A stretch of 64,000 nt of DNA from DATBGZ01 sp963803115 (GTDB taxonomy: Bacteria; Actinomycetota; Actinomycetes; Mycobacteriales; Micromonosporaceae), in assembly GCA_963803115.1 (NCBI GenBank), contig CAWDLN010000002.1, forward strand, positions 62,001-126,000. The letters run 5' to 3'. Shown in pieces: positions 42,189 through 51,431 of this stretch; positions within the stretch are counted from its first letter, which is position 1; every line of letters begins with the position of its first letter. The position numbers were made by a program, and so were the translations under genes. Under the pieces are notes generated by a model. The model ran no database searches. It saw only the letters and a program-made list of their open reading frames with translations, and was not told the DNA's origin.

Positions 42189-43593
42189 ATGGCTCTCCGC
42201 ACTCGCTATGTGGGGGTTGTCGCTGTCACTGCCGCGCTGGTGGTCGGCCTCGTCAGCGCGTCTGGATCCGGCGTAGCATCGGCGAGTGTCGACGGCCTTT
42301 CCCTGATCACAGTCAAGCACTCGTTGCTCGGCAGTCATACCTGGTTCCAACAGACCTACCACGGCCTGCCCGTGGTCGGCGGGTATTACGCGGCACACCG
42401 CGACAACCGGACCGGCAACGTTGCCGTTACTGACGGACGGCTTTCTGTGGGTGGGCCGCTCTCTACGCCGCACATGTCGGCCAACGAAGCATCGGCGATC
42501 GCGGTCGGCCGCGTCGGCGGTTCGGTACTGCGGGCGGACCTGGTGATACTACCGGGCGCAGAAGCGACCCTGGCGTGGGAGGTTATCACGGAGCGGGAGG
42601 ATGGAACCACCCGCACGCGGATTGCCGCCGGAAGCGGCGGCGTATTGAGCGTGGCCAGGCTGGACAGGGGTGACGCCGGCACGGCCCGGGTGTTTTTGCC
42701 GAACCCGGTCGTGGCCACGCAGAACGAAAGCCTCGTCGACAAATGGACAAGGATTCTGCAGTTCCCTGTTCGGCGTACAGCACGGTCACGTTGACCGATC
42801 TCGATACGTCTGGTCGCCTGTCCGGAGCCTACGCCAGCAACGTCGCTAAGCACGCCGTCAGCTCACCGACCCACACGTTTACATGTTCACTCGCTCGCGG
42901 AGCGGCTTCGAGCAGGTGATGGCGTTGTACCACCTCACACAGGCGCAGCGCTATATCCAATCACTCGGCTTTACCAACATCAACAACCGGCCTCAGGAGT
43001 ACCGTACGACCGGTCTTTCAGCGGATCGCTCGTTCTACGACCCAGCCACCAAGGGGATCACCTACGGAAGCGGGGGCGTCGACGGGGCCGTGGACGCCGA
43101 AGTCATCTGGCACGAGTACGACCACGCGATCCTGGACGACATCGTGCCCGGATTCGGCTTGACGGCCGAGGCGGCTGCGATCGGTGAGGGCTTCGGCGAC
43201 TACTGGGCATTCACGATGGCCTCGGCCGTCAGCCCCGACACTGCGACGACTCCGTGGGCGTGCATCGGCGACTGGGACTCGACGTCCTACACGACCGGCA
43301 CGCCGCATTGCCAACGTCGGGTTGATACAAACAAGACGTATCCCGCGAGCTTGGATGGGGACCAACACGAGGACGGCGAGATCTGGTCGCGCGCCCTGTT
43401 CGACATTATTGGCTCGCTGGGACGGGCGCCGGCCGACACCGTCATCCTACAATCACTATTCTCGATCTCACCTGGCGCCACAATGTCGGCGGCAGCGCGC
43501 GCGATCATCGCCACGGCCGAAACTCTTTATGGTCCGTCCGCGGCCGACGTCTGCGCGCAAGCCTTCCAAGCGCGCGGGATCCAGGTCGCATAA
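42189..43593 (+). pseudogene. M36-like metalloprotease, two frameshifts
   Basis: From ATG 42189 the protein has a signal peptide and an FTP propeptide segment (HTWFQQTYHGLPVVGGYY). The frame breaks near 42745. Shifting by one gives DKDSAVPCSAYSTVTLTDLD to about 42875. A second shift gives YMFTRSRSGFEQVMALYHLT and the catalytic domain. There HEYDH near 43110, the EGFGDYWAF glutamate near 43190 and the rest to 43593 are intact. HEYxH is the form found in fungalysin-type (M36) proteases. Both breaks lie outside homopolymer runs, which favours real mutation. Confidence 0.75.
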
Positions 43594-43665
43594 GCATCGG
43601 CGCCACGCTGGCCGGGGTATCAAAGGCGTTCGGCGGGTTGGCGGCGGATTCGACATGATGTTGGG

Positions 43666-44487
43666 ATGGCGGACCCGAATCGACGTGACCTCGGTCGCGT
43701 GTTCAACGAGGTGCCGGAGCTCTACGACCGGGTCCGGCCCGGATACCCCGACGAGTTGTTCGCAGACCTCGTCTCCGTTACCGGCATGGGCGAGAGGTCG
43801 GCGGTGCTTGAGGTGGGCTGCGGCACCGGTCAGGCAACGGGCTCGCTGGCAGCGCTCGGTTACTCAGTCACCGCCCTCGAGCCCGGCGCGGACATGGCCG
43901 CACTCGCTCGCCGGCGGATGGCCACCTTCCGCGATGTCAAAGTCGTGACGTCGACGTTCGAGGACTGGAACGCCCAAGGTGAACGCTTCGATGTCATTGT
44001 GGCCGCGTCGGCGTGGCATTGGGTCGACGCGACCCTTGGTTGGCCGCGAGCGTACGACCTGCTCGATCCCGGAGGCTGGATGGCGCTGCTGGGCAACGTC
44101 GTTGTGCGCCGGCCCGGAGAGCCGGAGGTTTACGCCGAGACCGCGGATCTGCACGAGCGGTTCTCGCCCGGTAACCCCGATTGGGGCCATCCGCCGCTCG
44201 AGGACGACGTACGCATGACCGACCAGGGATGGGGACTGGTCGAGGATCCTGGTGGCTTGTTCGGCCCAACGATCGTGCGCTGGTACCCGACCGTCCAGTG
44301 GTTCAACGGGGACGGCTTTGCTGATCTCCTTCGCTCGACGTCGATCTACGGGAAGCTTGACTCCGACGTCCGTGAGCCCCTGCTCGACGCCATCGCCGAC
44401 CGCATCCGGACCCGGATGGGCGACCGGGCACCACGCCGTTACCTGAGCGTCCTGCGCGTCGGACAGCGCGTCGAACACACTCTGTGA
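43666..44487 (+). CDS. Class I SAM-dependent methyltransferase
   Basis: The 273-residue protein starts MADPNRRDLGRVFNEVPELY, a common opening in actinobacterial methyltransferases. Motif I is AVLEVGCGTGQATGSLA near residue 46. Strand 2 ends VTALEPGADM near 69, and DVIVAASAWHWVD near 108 follows. It is intact, in contrast to the broken methyltransferase at 33954. The substrate is unknown. Confidence 0.9.
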   Translation: MADPNRRDLGRVFNEVPELYDRVRPGYPDELFADLVSVTGMGERSAVLEVGCGTGQATGSLAALGYSVTALEPGADMAALARRRMATFRDVKVVTSTFEDWNAQGERFDVIVAASAWHWVDATLGWPRAYDLLDPGGWMALLGNVVVRRPGEPEVYAETADLHERFSPGNPDWGHPPLEDDVRMTDQGWGLVEDPGGLFGPTIVRWYPTVQWFNGDGFADLLRSTSIYGKLDSDVREPLLDAIADRIRTRMGDRAPRRYLSVLRVGQRVEHTL

Positions 44488-44500
44488 CCCCAAGGTCACA
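44483..44500. promoter_or_regulatory. 7-bp inverted repeat at the methyltransferase stop
   Basis: TGTGACC (44483-44489) and GGTCACA (44494-44500) are a perfect inverted repeat with CCAA between. The methyltransferase TGA lies inside the left arm. It could terminate that gene or act as an operator for the small membrane ORF 33 bp downstream. Confidence 0.4.
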
Positions 44501-44532
44501 CTTCAACCTTCCCGGACAGATGCGTACCGTGC

Positions 44533-44622
44533 ATGACCATGGTGTTGGCACTCCCGATCCTCGTGGTAGTGATCGCCCTCGTGGTGTTCCTCATCCGGGC
44601 TATGGTCGACAAGGACCGCTGA
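44533..44622 (+). CDS. 29-residue single-helix membrane peptide
   Basis: ATG 44533 opens MTMVLALPILVVVIALVVFL and continues IRAMVDKDR to the TGA. It is a hydrophobic helix of about 20 residues with a short charged tail, the form of small membrane regulators. A second in-frame ATG at 44539 is possible. The ribosome-binding site is weak, so expression is uncertain. No homology claim is made. Confidence 0.4.
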   Translation: MTMVLALPILVVVIALVVFLIRAMVDKDR

Positions 44623-44735
44623 GGCCTCCGCTCGCTGCATCTGCGTCCGGCAGCAAACTGCTGAGGTTTCCAGGTTTCGGTGCAACGGGGCTCGCCTCGA
44701 CACTGTGGACACACAGGGTGTTGAGGAGGAGCGAC

Positions 44736-44978
44736 ATGAACAGACGACGGCTGGCTCTCAAGGTAGCCATCGTTGGAGTTGTGGCGGCGGCCGGCGTAGG
44801 GATAGCCGCCAGCCCGGCAGTGGCGATGCCCATAGAGTGTTACCGCATCGCGTATTGGAACCAACGAGCCGCCACGATGATGAACCAGGACGGCATCTCC
44901 TTCCAGGACTGGAACGGCTGGTACGACCTCTGGCTCAACAGCGAAAGGTTCCTCGACGCGAACTGCGCAGACGACTAG
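44736..44978 (+). CDS. Small secreted protein
   Basis: The 80-residue protein has a signal peptide of about 30 residues: MNRRRLALKVAIVGVVAAAG, then SPAVA. A mature region of about 50 residues, rich in Trp, Asn and Asp, holds exactly two Cys (ECYRIAYWNQ and DANCADD) at its two ends. They probably form one disulfide. GAGGAGGAG lies at ideal spacing before the ATG, so this is a real gene. The function is unknown. Confidence 0.75.
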   Translation: MNRRRLALKVAIVGVVAAAGVGIAASPAVAMPIECYRIAYWNQRAATMMNQDGISFQDWNGWYDLWLNSERFLDANCADD

Positions 44979-45001
44979 CTCTGCGTGCCTGCGCATGAGC
45001 C

Positions 45002-47749
45002 TCAGGATTGCGGGGCGAGCCGCCGCGCAAGCTCGGCTCGGGAGCGAACGCCGAGTTTGCGATAGATGCTCGTCAGGGCAGCCTCGACGGAGTGCTCAGT
45101 TAGGTAGAGGGCCGCCGCGACCTCTCGGTTGGGGCGGCCCTCGGCAACGAGCGTCGCGATTCGGCTCTCCGCCTCGGTCAGCTCGCCCTGAGCAGGTCGG
45201 CGCCCGCCGATGCGCGCCAGCTCGTCGCGCGCCTGCGCGGCCCACAACCGCGCGCCAAGCCGATCGAACCGGGCGCTCGCGTCCTCGAGCGTGGAGCGGG
45301 CGGCGCTGCGCTGCTTCGCCCGCCGCCTCGTGCGCCCGAGTGCGAGCAAGGTGCGCGCCTGATGGAATGGATCACTACATCGATCGTGCTCGGTCAGCGC
45401 CTGTTCAAAGCTCACGAACGCACGCTCGAAATCGCCGCGAGCGCCGTACAGCAACGCGCGACAACGCGCAAGAATGGCGAGCGCCCAAGCCCGGTCGAGC
45501 TCAGCCGCCCGCGATTCCCACGTTGTGAGGATGCCTTCAGCCTCGTCGAGCTCGCCGATCGTCACCAAGGCCTCGAGCAGGTCGCCGAGCTCGAGGCGTT
45601 GTGCCGGTTCGAGCATGAATGTGTTGCGCAGCTCGTACGCGGGTCTCAGATGCGCGAGCGCGGCGTGCGCGTTACCCAGCGAGAGCTCGACAAAGCCGAG
45701 CACCCAACTATGACCCGACTCCGCGATTCGGATTCCGAGTGCCTCCGCTCGGGCGATCGCCCGTCGCGCGCGGGCCCGCGCGTCGTCGACATCGCCCCGG
45801 TGGGCAGCGATGATCGCGCCCGGAAGCTCGTGCGGCGGCCTAACGGTGCCGAATTGTGTGAACACGTCCAACGAATCGGTAAGGCACTGGTCGGCCGTGC
45901 CCCAGTCGCCTGCGCGCCAGGATAGGAAGCCGAGGTGCCACCGCGCGTCGGCCTCAGCCGCGGGATCATTGCGCGCTCGTGCGGAGTCCGCGAGCTCCCG
46001 GAAGAGCACGCGGCCGGGCTCGAGTTCCGCCGCCCAGAAGAGCTGGAGCGCGTACTGCTGCGTCGGACCCTCGTCGAGCGGCCAATCCGACCGCGACCGT
46101 TCGAGGGACATCGCCTCCGTCATCGTTGACGTCGCGATGCCGTGTCCGGCGTAGAAGTGCGCTGTGCCGAGAACGGCGAGGGCGTGACAGCGCACCGTTG
46201 CGTCCTCCACGCGTGAGGCCGCGCGGACCGCGAGTTCCGCGTGCTCCACTCGTCGGTCGACGCCTTTACCGAAACGCATCGTCGTGGCGAGGCGGATGTG
46301 AATGGTTGCCTGGAGCGCGTCATCGACGGCTTCCTCGAGCGCCTCGTAGTAGAGCGGGAATGCCGCTGCCGGCTCCTGGACGTCGGCGAGCTGAGTCAAC
46401 ACACGTGCACGCGCGTCGCCTGGTTGCGCCTGCGGGAGTGCGCGCGTCAGGAGATCCGTCGCACGGGCGCCATCTCCCGCGCGTCGGTGCATGTCGGCGG
46501 CGACCAGTAGTCGCCGGAGCGCGTCACCCGGCCGGGTCGGGCTAGTCAGCCGTACCGCTTGCTCGGCAAGTTCAGCTGCCGCCGTCGGCGCGCCGCGCGC
46601 ATGCACGGCTGCGGCCGCGGCTTCGAGGATTGCGGCAACGTCGTCGTTGGGACCTTGGGTGGCGAGCGCCAGGTGTCGCGCTCGCTCCTCTGTGGATTGC
46701 ACGATGCCGGCGAGGCGCGCGTGCAACGATCGGCGACGCGATGGCGTCTGGCGCGCCGCGATAGCGGATCTCAACAAAGGATGCGTGAATCGAAGGCGTT
46801 CTCCGTCAAGCTCGAGGATCCGCGCAATGATTGCCTCGCTGAGACCGATTTCGATGTCCTTCGAGACGGCGGACTCCACAATGGATACAGTCGGATCCGC
46901 GAGCGCCGCGACGGCGTGCGCGACGTCGATCGCAGCTGATCCGAGTCCGTCGAGGCGCGCCCGGACAAGCTCGTCGAGATCGGCGGGAATCGGAAGCTCC
47001 TCGCCCGGCCCTACCGCACCGCCCCTGCGTAGAAGTGCGCTGCCGAGCTCGAGCACGAAGAACGGATTGCCGTCCGCCGCATCCCGGAGTTTGACAAGCG
47101 TCGGCCGTGGAAACGTCGCGTCGAGCCGGCCGTGCAGCAGGTCGCGGACCGCCCCAAGGCCCAGGCCCGCAAGCTCAACCGTCAGTAGTCTCTCGGCGGC
47201 CACGCTTCGGCGAAGCCAGTCGGGTGGTCGACCGCGGATAGCGAACAGCGCGGCGACGGGCTCACGGTCAAGCCGGTCGAAGGCGTATCGAAGCGTGGCA
47301 AGTGATGCGGCATCGAGCCACTGCATGTCGTCGACCGCGAGACAGACCGGAGATTCCGCCGCGAGCAGTCGCAACGCGCCCAGGAACGCGGCCGCGACCG
47401 CGCGATCACCGGGATGGATCTCCGACTCCCCAAGCAGCAGGGCGGCCTCGAGCGATCGCCGCTGGATTGGTGGCAGCTCCGGCAGAACATCGTCGGCGAA
47501 CGTCCCGAGGAGATCCGCAAGTGCACCGAACGAGAAGCCGGCCTCCACTTCGGATGGCCGAGCGGTCAGGACCCGGTAACCACGCGCAATGGCGGTTTCG
47601 GTGGCGGCCAGCCACAGAGTGGTCTTCCCGATCCCTGGTTCGCCACACAACACGAGCGCGCCCGGCAGATGTTCGCCATTGTCCAAAAAACTGACAATTG
47701 CGCCGTACTCGTCCTCTCTGCCGACCAGGTGCCGAGCCGTCATGGACAC
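45002..47749 (-). CDS. LuxR-family AAA-ATPase transcriptional regulator (LAL type)
   Basis: The 915-residue protein has an N-terminal AAA domain with Walker A LCGEPGIGKTTLWLA near residue 35 and Walker B VCLAVDDMQWLD near 135. A long helical TPR-like middle region covers about 350-830. A C-terminal LuxR HTH occupies about 850-910 (LTEAESRIATLVAEGRPNRE, then VEAALTSIYRKLGVRSRAEL). This is the architecture of the large ATP-binding LuxR regulators of actinomycetes, such as the MalT-like activators of secondary metabolism. No obvious target operon is adjacent. A second Met at residue 3 is an equally good start. Confidence 0.92.
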   Translation of the reverse strand: MSMTARHLVGREDEYGAIVSFLDNGEHLPGALVLCGEPGIGKTTLWLAATETAIARGYRVLTARPSEVEAGFSFGALADLLGTFADDVLPELPPIQRRSLEAALLLGESEIHPGDRAVAAAFLGALRLLAAESPVCLAVDDMQWLDAASLATLRYAFDRLDREPVAALFAIRGRPPDWLRRSVAAERLLTVELAGLGLGAVRDLLHGRLDATFPRPTLVKLRDAADGNPFFVLELGSALLRRGGAVGPGEELPIPADLDELVRARLDGLGSAAIDVAHAVAALADPTVSIVESAVSKDIEIGLSEAIIARILELDGERLRFTHPLLRSAIAARQTPSRRRSLHARLAGIVQSTEERARHLALATQGPNDDVAAILEAAAAAVHARGAPTAAAELAEQAVRLTSPTRPGDALRRLLVAADMHRRAGDGARATDLLTRALPQAQPGDARARVLTQLADVQEPAAAFPLYYEALEEAVDDALQATIHIRLATTMRFGKGVDRRVEHAELAVRAASRVEDATVRCHALAVLGTAHFYAGHGIATSTMTEAMSLERSRSDWPLDEGPTQQYALQLFWAAELEPGRVLFRELADSARARNDPAAEADARWHLGFLSWRAGDWGTADQCLTDSLDVFTQFGTVRPPHELPGAIIAAHRGDVDDARARARRAIARAEALGIRIAESGHSWVLGFVELSLGNAHAALAHLRPAYELRNTFMLEPAQRLELGDLLEALVTIGELDEAEGILTTWESRAAELDRAWALAILARCRALLYGARGDFERAFVSFEQALTEHDRCSDPFHQARTLLALGRTRRRAKQRSAARSTLEDASARFDRLGARLWAAQARDELARIGGRRPAQGELTEAESRIATLVAEGRPNREVAAALYLTEHSVEAALTSIYRKLGVRSRAELARRLAPQS

Positions 47750-48012
47750 GTCTGCATTATCTGGTGCGGACTGACCACGGGCTCGCGGTAGTCATAGTTG
47801 CGACCACGGTGCCGCATGACTGGCGAAGGCCGTCGTGATTACTGAGGCGCCGCCGACGAGCGCCCTCAACTGTCCATTGTGTTGAGATCAACGGCGGTTC
47901 GTGACGCGCTCGGCGCCCGGCCGCCCCTTGCCCTGCCGAGCCCGCCGAACCATTCTGTGCGCCAACCTCGTCCAGGAGAGTATGTGCGGGAACCGCAGCG
48001 GGAGGGGATGTT

Positions 48013-48537
48013 GTGGCGTCACGCGACTGGGCCACGTTCGCCGAATACGTCGGCGCCCGTTCGGCTGCGCTGCAGCGCGCCGCGTACCTGATGGTGGGCG
48101 ATGTCGGGCTGGCTCAGGACCTGGTCCAGGAGGCGCTTGTCAAGACGTACGTGGCGTGGCCGCGCCTGCGTGATCCGGCCGGTGTCGAGGCGTACACGCG
48201 TAAGGCGATCACCACCACCGCGATCAGCTGGTTCCGCCGAAAGGCGTGGTCTGAGCGCCCTGCGAGCCACCCGCCCGACGCCGCGGGTGCGCCACCCGCA
48301 GACGACATCGACCAACGGATATGGCTCTGGCAACACCTGTTGCGGCTGCCGGTTCGGCAACGGGTCGCGATCGTGCTGCGCTACTACGAGGACCTCACCG
48401 AGGCCGCGACGGCGGAAGCGATGAACTGTGCCGTTGGCACCGTGAAGAGCCAGGTCGCGGCGGGCCTCGACAAGCTTCGCGCGTGGGTTGGCGACGCACA
48501 GTTGCCGCCCGAACCCAATGGGGTGGTGGCGAGATGA
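48013..48537 (+). CDS. SigE-family ECF sigma factor
   Basis: The 174-residue protein starts at GTG with GGGAGGGG upstream. Region 2 is FAEYVGARSAALQRAAYLMV and DLVQEALVKTYVAW; region 4 is LRLPVRQRVAIVLRYYEDLT and MNCAVGTVKSQVAAGLDKLR. This matches the actinobacterial SigE-family ECFs (TIGR02983-like). Its stop overlaps the ATG of a membrane-anchored partner (ATGA). Confidence 0.92.
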   Translation: MASRDWATFAEYVGARSAALQRAAYLMVGDVGLAQDLVQEALVKTYVAWPRLRDPAGVEAYTRKAITTTAISWFRRKAWSERPASHPPDAAGAPPADDIDQRIWLWQHLLRLPVRQRVAIVLRYYEDLTEAATAEAMNCAVGTVKSQVAAGLDKLRAWVGDAQLPPEPNGVVAR

Positions 48538-49754
48538 GCGAATCCCTGAAGACGATGCTGCACGAGCGGGCGACGTCGGTGGCGTTCCGCCCTCCCGACT
48601 TGGGGGCGATCAAACTTGCGGGGGACCGGCGGATCCGCGGTCGCCGCATGGCGTCGGCGCTCGCCGGCGCGCTCGCCGTGGCGTTGGTCGGTGTCGCCGT
48701 CGTCGTCCTGGGCCGGCCGGGCGACCCGGCCCCTGTGGTGTCCCCGTGGCCGGCCAACGCCGTCACGTGGGCGACCGGGTCAACGATCCACGTCGGCACC
48801 CAGACCGTCGAGGTTGGGCACAGGGTGCGCGCCTACGTACGGACCGGGGCCGGGTTCGCCGCCATCGACGACGCGGACAACGTCTACTCCGTTACCGCCG
48901 AGGGTGTACGGCAGATCGGGCATGCGACCGCAGCGCCGCCGTTCGACTCGGACGCGGGGGACGACCAGGCGCGGCTCGTGGCCGACACACACGGGACTCT
49001 CGTGGGCTGGGTCGGTGAGGACCAGTTCGGCTGGGCGGTGATGCAGACGTACGACCAAGCGACCGGGCGGCTCCAGTCCTACCCGAAACCGGGGGCCATG
49101 CCATGGAGAGACGCCGTGTTCTATGCCATTGACGGCCACACTGGCTACTGGGGCACCCTCGCGGGGGTGTACGAAGTCGACCTCGATAGCAGTGACGAGA
49201 GACTGCTGACCACGGACGAAGAATTTCGCAGCTTCGAGATCTACAGCGTCCGCAACGGCGTGCTCGCATTCCGCCGCGACGACCGCTTTTTCGTCGGTCG
49301 GTCCATCGACCGGGCCAAGGAGATCGTCCGCCGTGGCGACGACGTACTGACGCTGGTGGCACCCCCGTACCGGCTCTCACCAACCGGAGCATGGTTGAGC
49401 CTTGGCCTGACCAAACTCGAGAAGGTGGCCGACGATGACTACCAAGGCATCAAGGACACGGCTGAGGCATACGACACGAGCACCGGCGAGCACCACACTC
49501 TCGACGTGATGCTGGATGCACCAAAGCACACAGCGCTGGCGATCCCCATCCTCTGGCTCGACGACGTCACCGTGCAGGTGGTCGCGGTCTCCTCCGACGT
49601 GTCCTTCGACACCCAGCCCTCGACCGTGCACGCAACCATGTACGTGTGTACCGTCCCCGGCGCATCCTGCCGGTTGGCGGCCGACCTCGGAACCATCGTC
49701 GCCAATGGACCCGAAACTCCCGTGTTGCCCGACGGTCGCGGGGTCTCGATGTGA
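48534..49754 (+). CDS. Membrane-anchored sigma partner with beta-propeller-like domain
   Basis: The 406-residue protein has a short cytoplasmic N-terminus (MLHERATSVAFRPPDLGAI, basic RRIRGRRM), one helix (about 40-60) and a large extracytoplasmic domain of repeated beta segments (for example VGHRVRAYVRTGAGFAAIDD and GHTGYWGTLAGVYEVDLD). SigE-family ECFs are usually followed by such proteins, which act as non-ZAS anti-sigma factors. Translational coupling to the sigma gene supports this. No zinc motif is present. Confidence 0.75.
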   Translation: MSESLKTMLHERATSVAFRPPDLGAIKLAGDRRIRGRRMASALAGALAVALVGVAVVVLGRPGDPAPVVSPWPANAVTWATGSTIHVGTQTVEVGHRVRAYVRTGAGFAAIDDADNVYSVTAEGVRQIGHATAAPPFDSDAGDDQARLVADTHGTLVGWVGEDQFGWAVMQTYDQATGRLQSYPKPGAMPWRDAVFYAIDGHTGYWGTLAGVYEVDLDSSDERLLTTDEEFRSFEIYSVRNGVLAFRRDDRFFVGRSIDRAKEIVRRGDDVLTLVAPPYRLSPTGAWLSLGLTKLEKVADDDYQGIKDTAEAYDTSTGEHHTLDVMLDAPKHTALAIPILWLDDVTVQVVAVSSDVSFDTQPSTVHATMYVCTVPGASCRLAADLGTIVANGPETPVLPDGRGVSM

Positions 49755-49846
49755 GCCGGGCAGGCCTATACCTGGTTTGCCGTTCTGGCACCCCGGGTAG
49801 CTGCACTGGGCTTGGCTGTGACATGAAAGAGTGAAAGGCAGGCTGA

Positions 49847-50548
49847 GTGGCAGCGTTCGTCTTCATCCACGGCGCTGGCGATGTCGGTTGGTACTGGCAT
49901 CTCGTGGAGGCCGACCTCCGCGAGCGAGGCTATGACACCGTCGCGCCGGACCTGCCCTGCGACGACGACTCGGCCGGCCTGCCGGAGTACGCCGACGCCG
50001 TGGCCGCCGCGGCCTCCGACGTCGCCGGTCTCGTCGTCGTCGCGCAATCGGCTGGCGGCTTTACCGCTCCGCTCGTCTGCGACCGGACGCCGGTGGAACT
50101 GCTGGTCCTGGTCGCGCCCATGATTCCGGTGCCGGGCGAGGCGCCTGCGGACTACTTGTCCGCTACGAGGTACGCGGAGCAGGTTCGAGAGCGGTACGAC
50201 GATGCCATCGCCCTGTTTTACCAGGACGTGCCGCCGGAGCTGGCCGCCGCAGCGCTCAAGCGGGGCCGGCGCCAGTCGGAGGTCCGGATGGGTGAACCCT
50301 CCCCGTTGCGGGCTTGGCCCGACGTGCCGACGCGAGTCCTGATCTGCCGTGACGATCGCCTATTTCCGCGCGCCTTCCTTCGCCGCGTCTCGTACGAGCG
50401 GCTGGGCATTACCCCCGACGAGATCGACGGCGGACACACCCCCGCGTTAAGCCGCCCCCAGGAGCTGGCGGATCGACTTGACGCGTACGCCGCCACTCAC
50501 GGGCTGGTTCCCACCGGTCGCCGGCGTCCCAGCCGACCCGCGGGCTGA
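49847..50548 (+). CDS. Alpha/beta hydrolase
   Basis: The 233-residue protein starts AAFVFIHGAGDVGWYWHLVE with the oxyanion HGAG. The nucleophile elbow is VVAQSAGGF near residue 68. Catalytic Asp is probably in ICRDDRLFP near 170, and the catalytic His in DGGHTPALSRP near 200. This size and sequence fit actinobacterial esterase/lactonase-like hydrolases. Its last 52 bp overlap the convergent broken sigma gene. Confidence 0.88.
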   Translation: MAAFVFIHGAGDVGWYWHLVEADLRERGYDTVAPDLPCDDDSAGLPEYADAVAAAASDVAGLVVVAQSAGGFTAPLVCDRTPVELLVLVAPMIPVPGEAPADYLSATRYAEQVRERYDDAIALFYQDVPPELAAAALKRGRRQSEVRMGEPSPLRAWPDVPTRVLICRDDRLFPRAFLRRVSYERLGITPDEIDGGHTPALSRPQELADRLDAYAATHGLVPTGRRRPSRPAG

Positions 50549-51267
50549 CCCCCGAACGCCACTGCGTCGCGGTCCGATCGAGCCGGACCTCCCGGGGCCG
50601 ATCGCCCGGTCGGCACCGGGTCAAGCACCGCGCGGATGGCCGGCGCAGGCCCAACCCCCGGCGGCCCGGTGGCGGACCGACGAGCCCCTCGCGCCCACAT
50701 CCGACGAGGAGGATCGGTGACATCAGTGCGGCCGACCATCTCGGCTACCTCGGCGAAGGAATAGCGGAAGACATCACGAAGAATGAATGCGACGCGCTCG
50801 GCGGGCGTCATCGATTCGAGCACGACGAGGAAGGCCATGCTGATCGACTCATCGAGTGTGATCCGGTCGGCTGGGTCAACGCTGGTGCTACCCGATCGCC
50901 CGCTGATCCACTCCGCACGTTCGGGCAGGGGCTCGGGTATCCATTCACCGACGTAGCGCTCACGCCTGGCCCGGGCTGAGCCGAGCATGTCGAGGCAGAT
51001 GCGACTTGCCACCGTGGTTAGCCAGCCGCCGGGGGATTCGACGGCCTCCTGTTGTTGTTGGGACATGGCGTACCAGCGGGCGTAGGTGTCTTGAACCACA
51101 TCCCCGGCATCGGCCAGCGAGCCGAGCAGCCGGTACGCGAGATTGATGAGATGGCGTCGCTCTCTCATGATCGCGTCCAGGCTCGGATCGAGCCTGTGTT
51201 GTTGTGGGTCTGGTTGGGTACTCACGTTTGTAGCCGGCTTCCTTGGTCGAATCTGCTCCGTACCCAT
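50497..51267 (-). pseudogene. SigJ-like ECF sigma factor, C-terminal half scrambled
   Basis: The N-terminal part is a good ECF: LINLAYRLLGSLADAGDVVQ, then DTYARWYAM and GWLTTVASRICLDMLGSARA. Region 4 begins MTPAERVAFILRDVFRYSFA but ends abruptly after EVAEMVGRT. The recognition helix (normally P-A-A-C-R-Q-L...) is replaced by Pro/Arg-rich sequence, and the C-terminal SnoaL domain of SigJ proteins is absent. The remaining sequence overlaps the convergent hydrolase. ATG 51267 is assumed as start. It is probably inactive. Confidence 0.6.
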
Positions 51268-51431
51268 TCGACGAACTGTTGAACCCAAGTGTGAGGTCAA
51301 CCCGCCGCGTCACATTCCGAAGGGCTGTGTCGTCGTAGTAGCGAGACGCCACGTGCACGATTGGAGATCGCGATGGCCGCACCCACCTCCCTTGCGCCGG
51401 GGCTCGCCCCACCCTCGTGCCGAGGGCTGCC

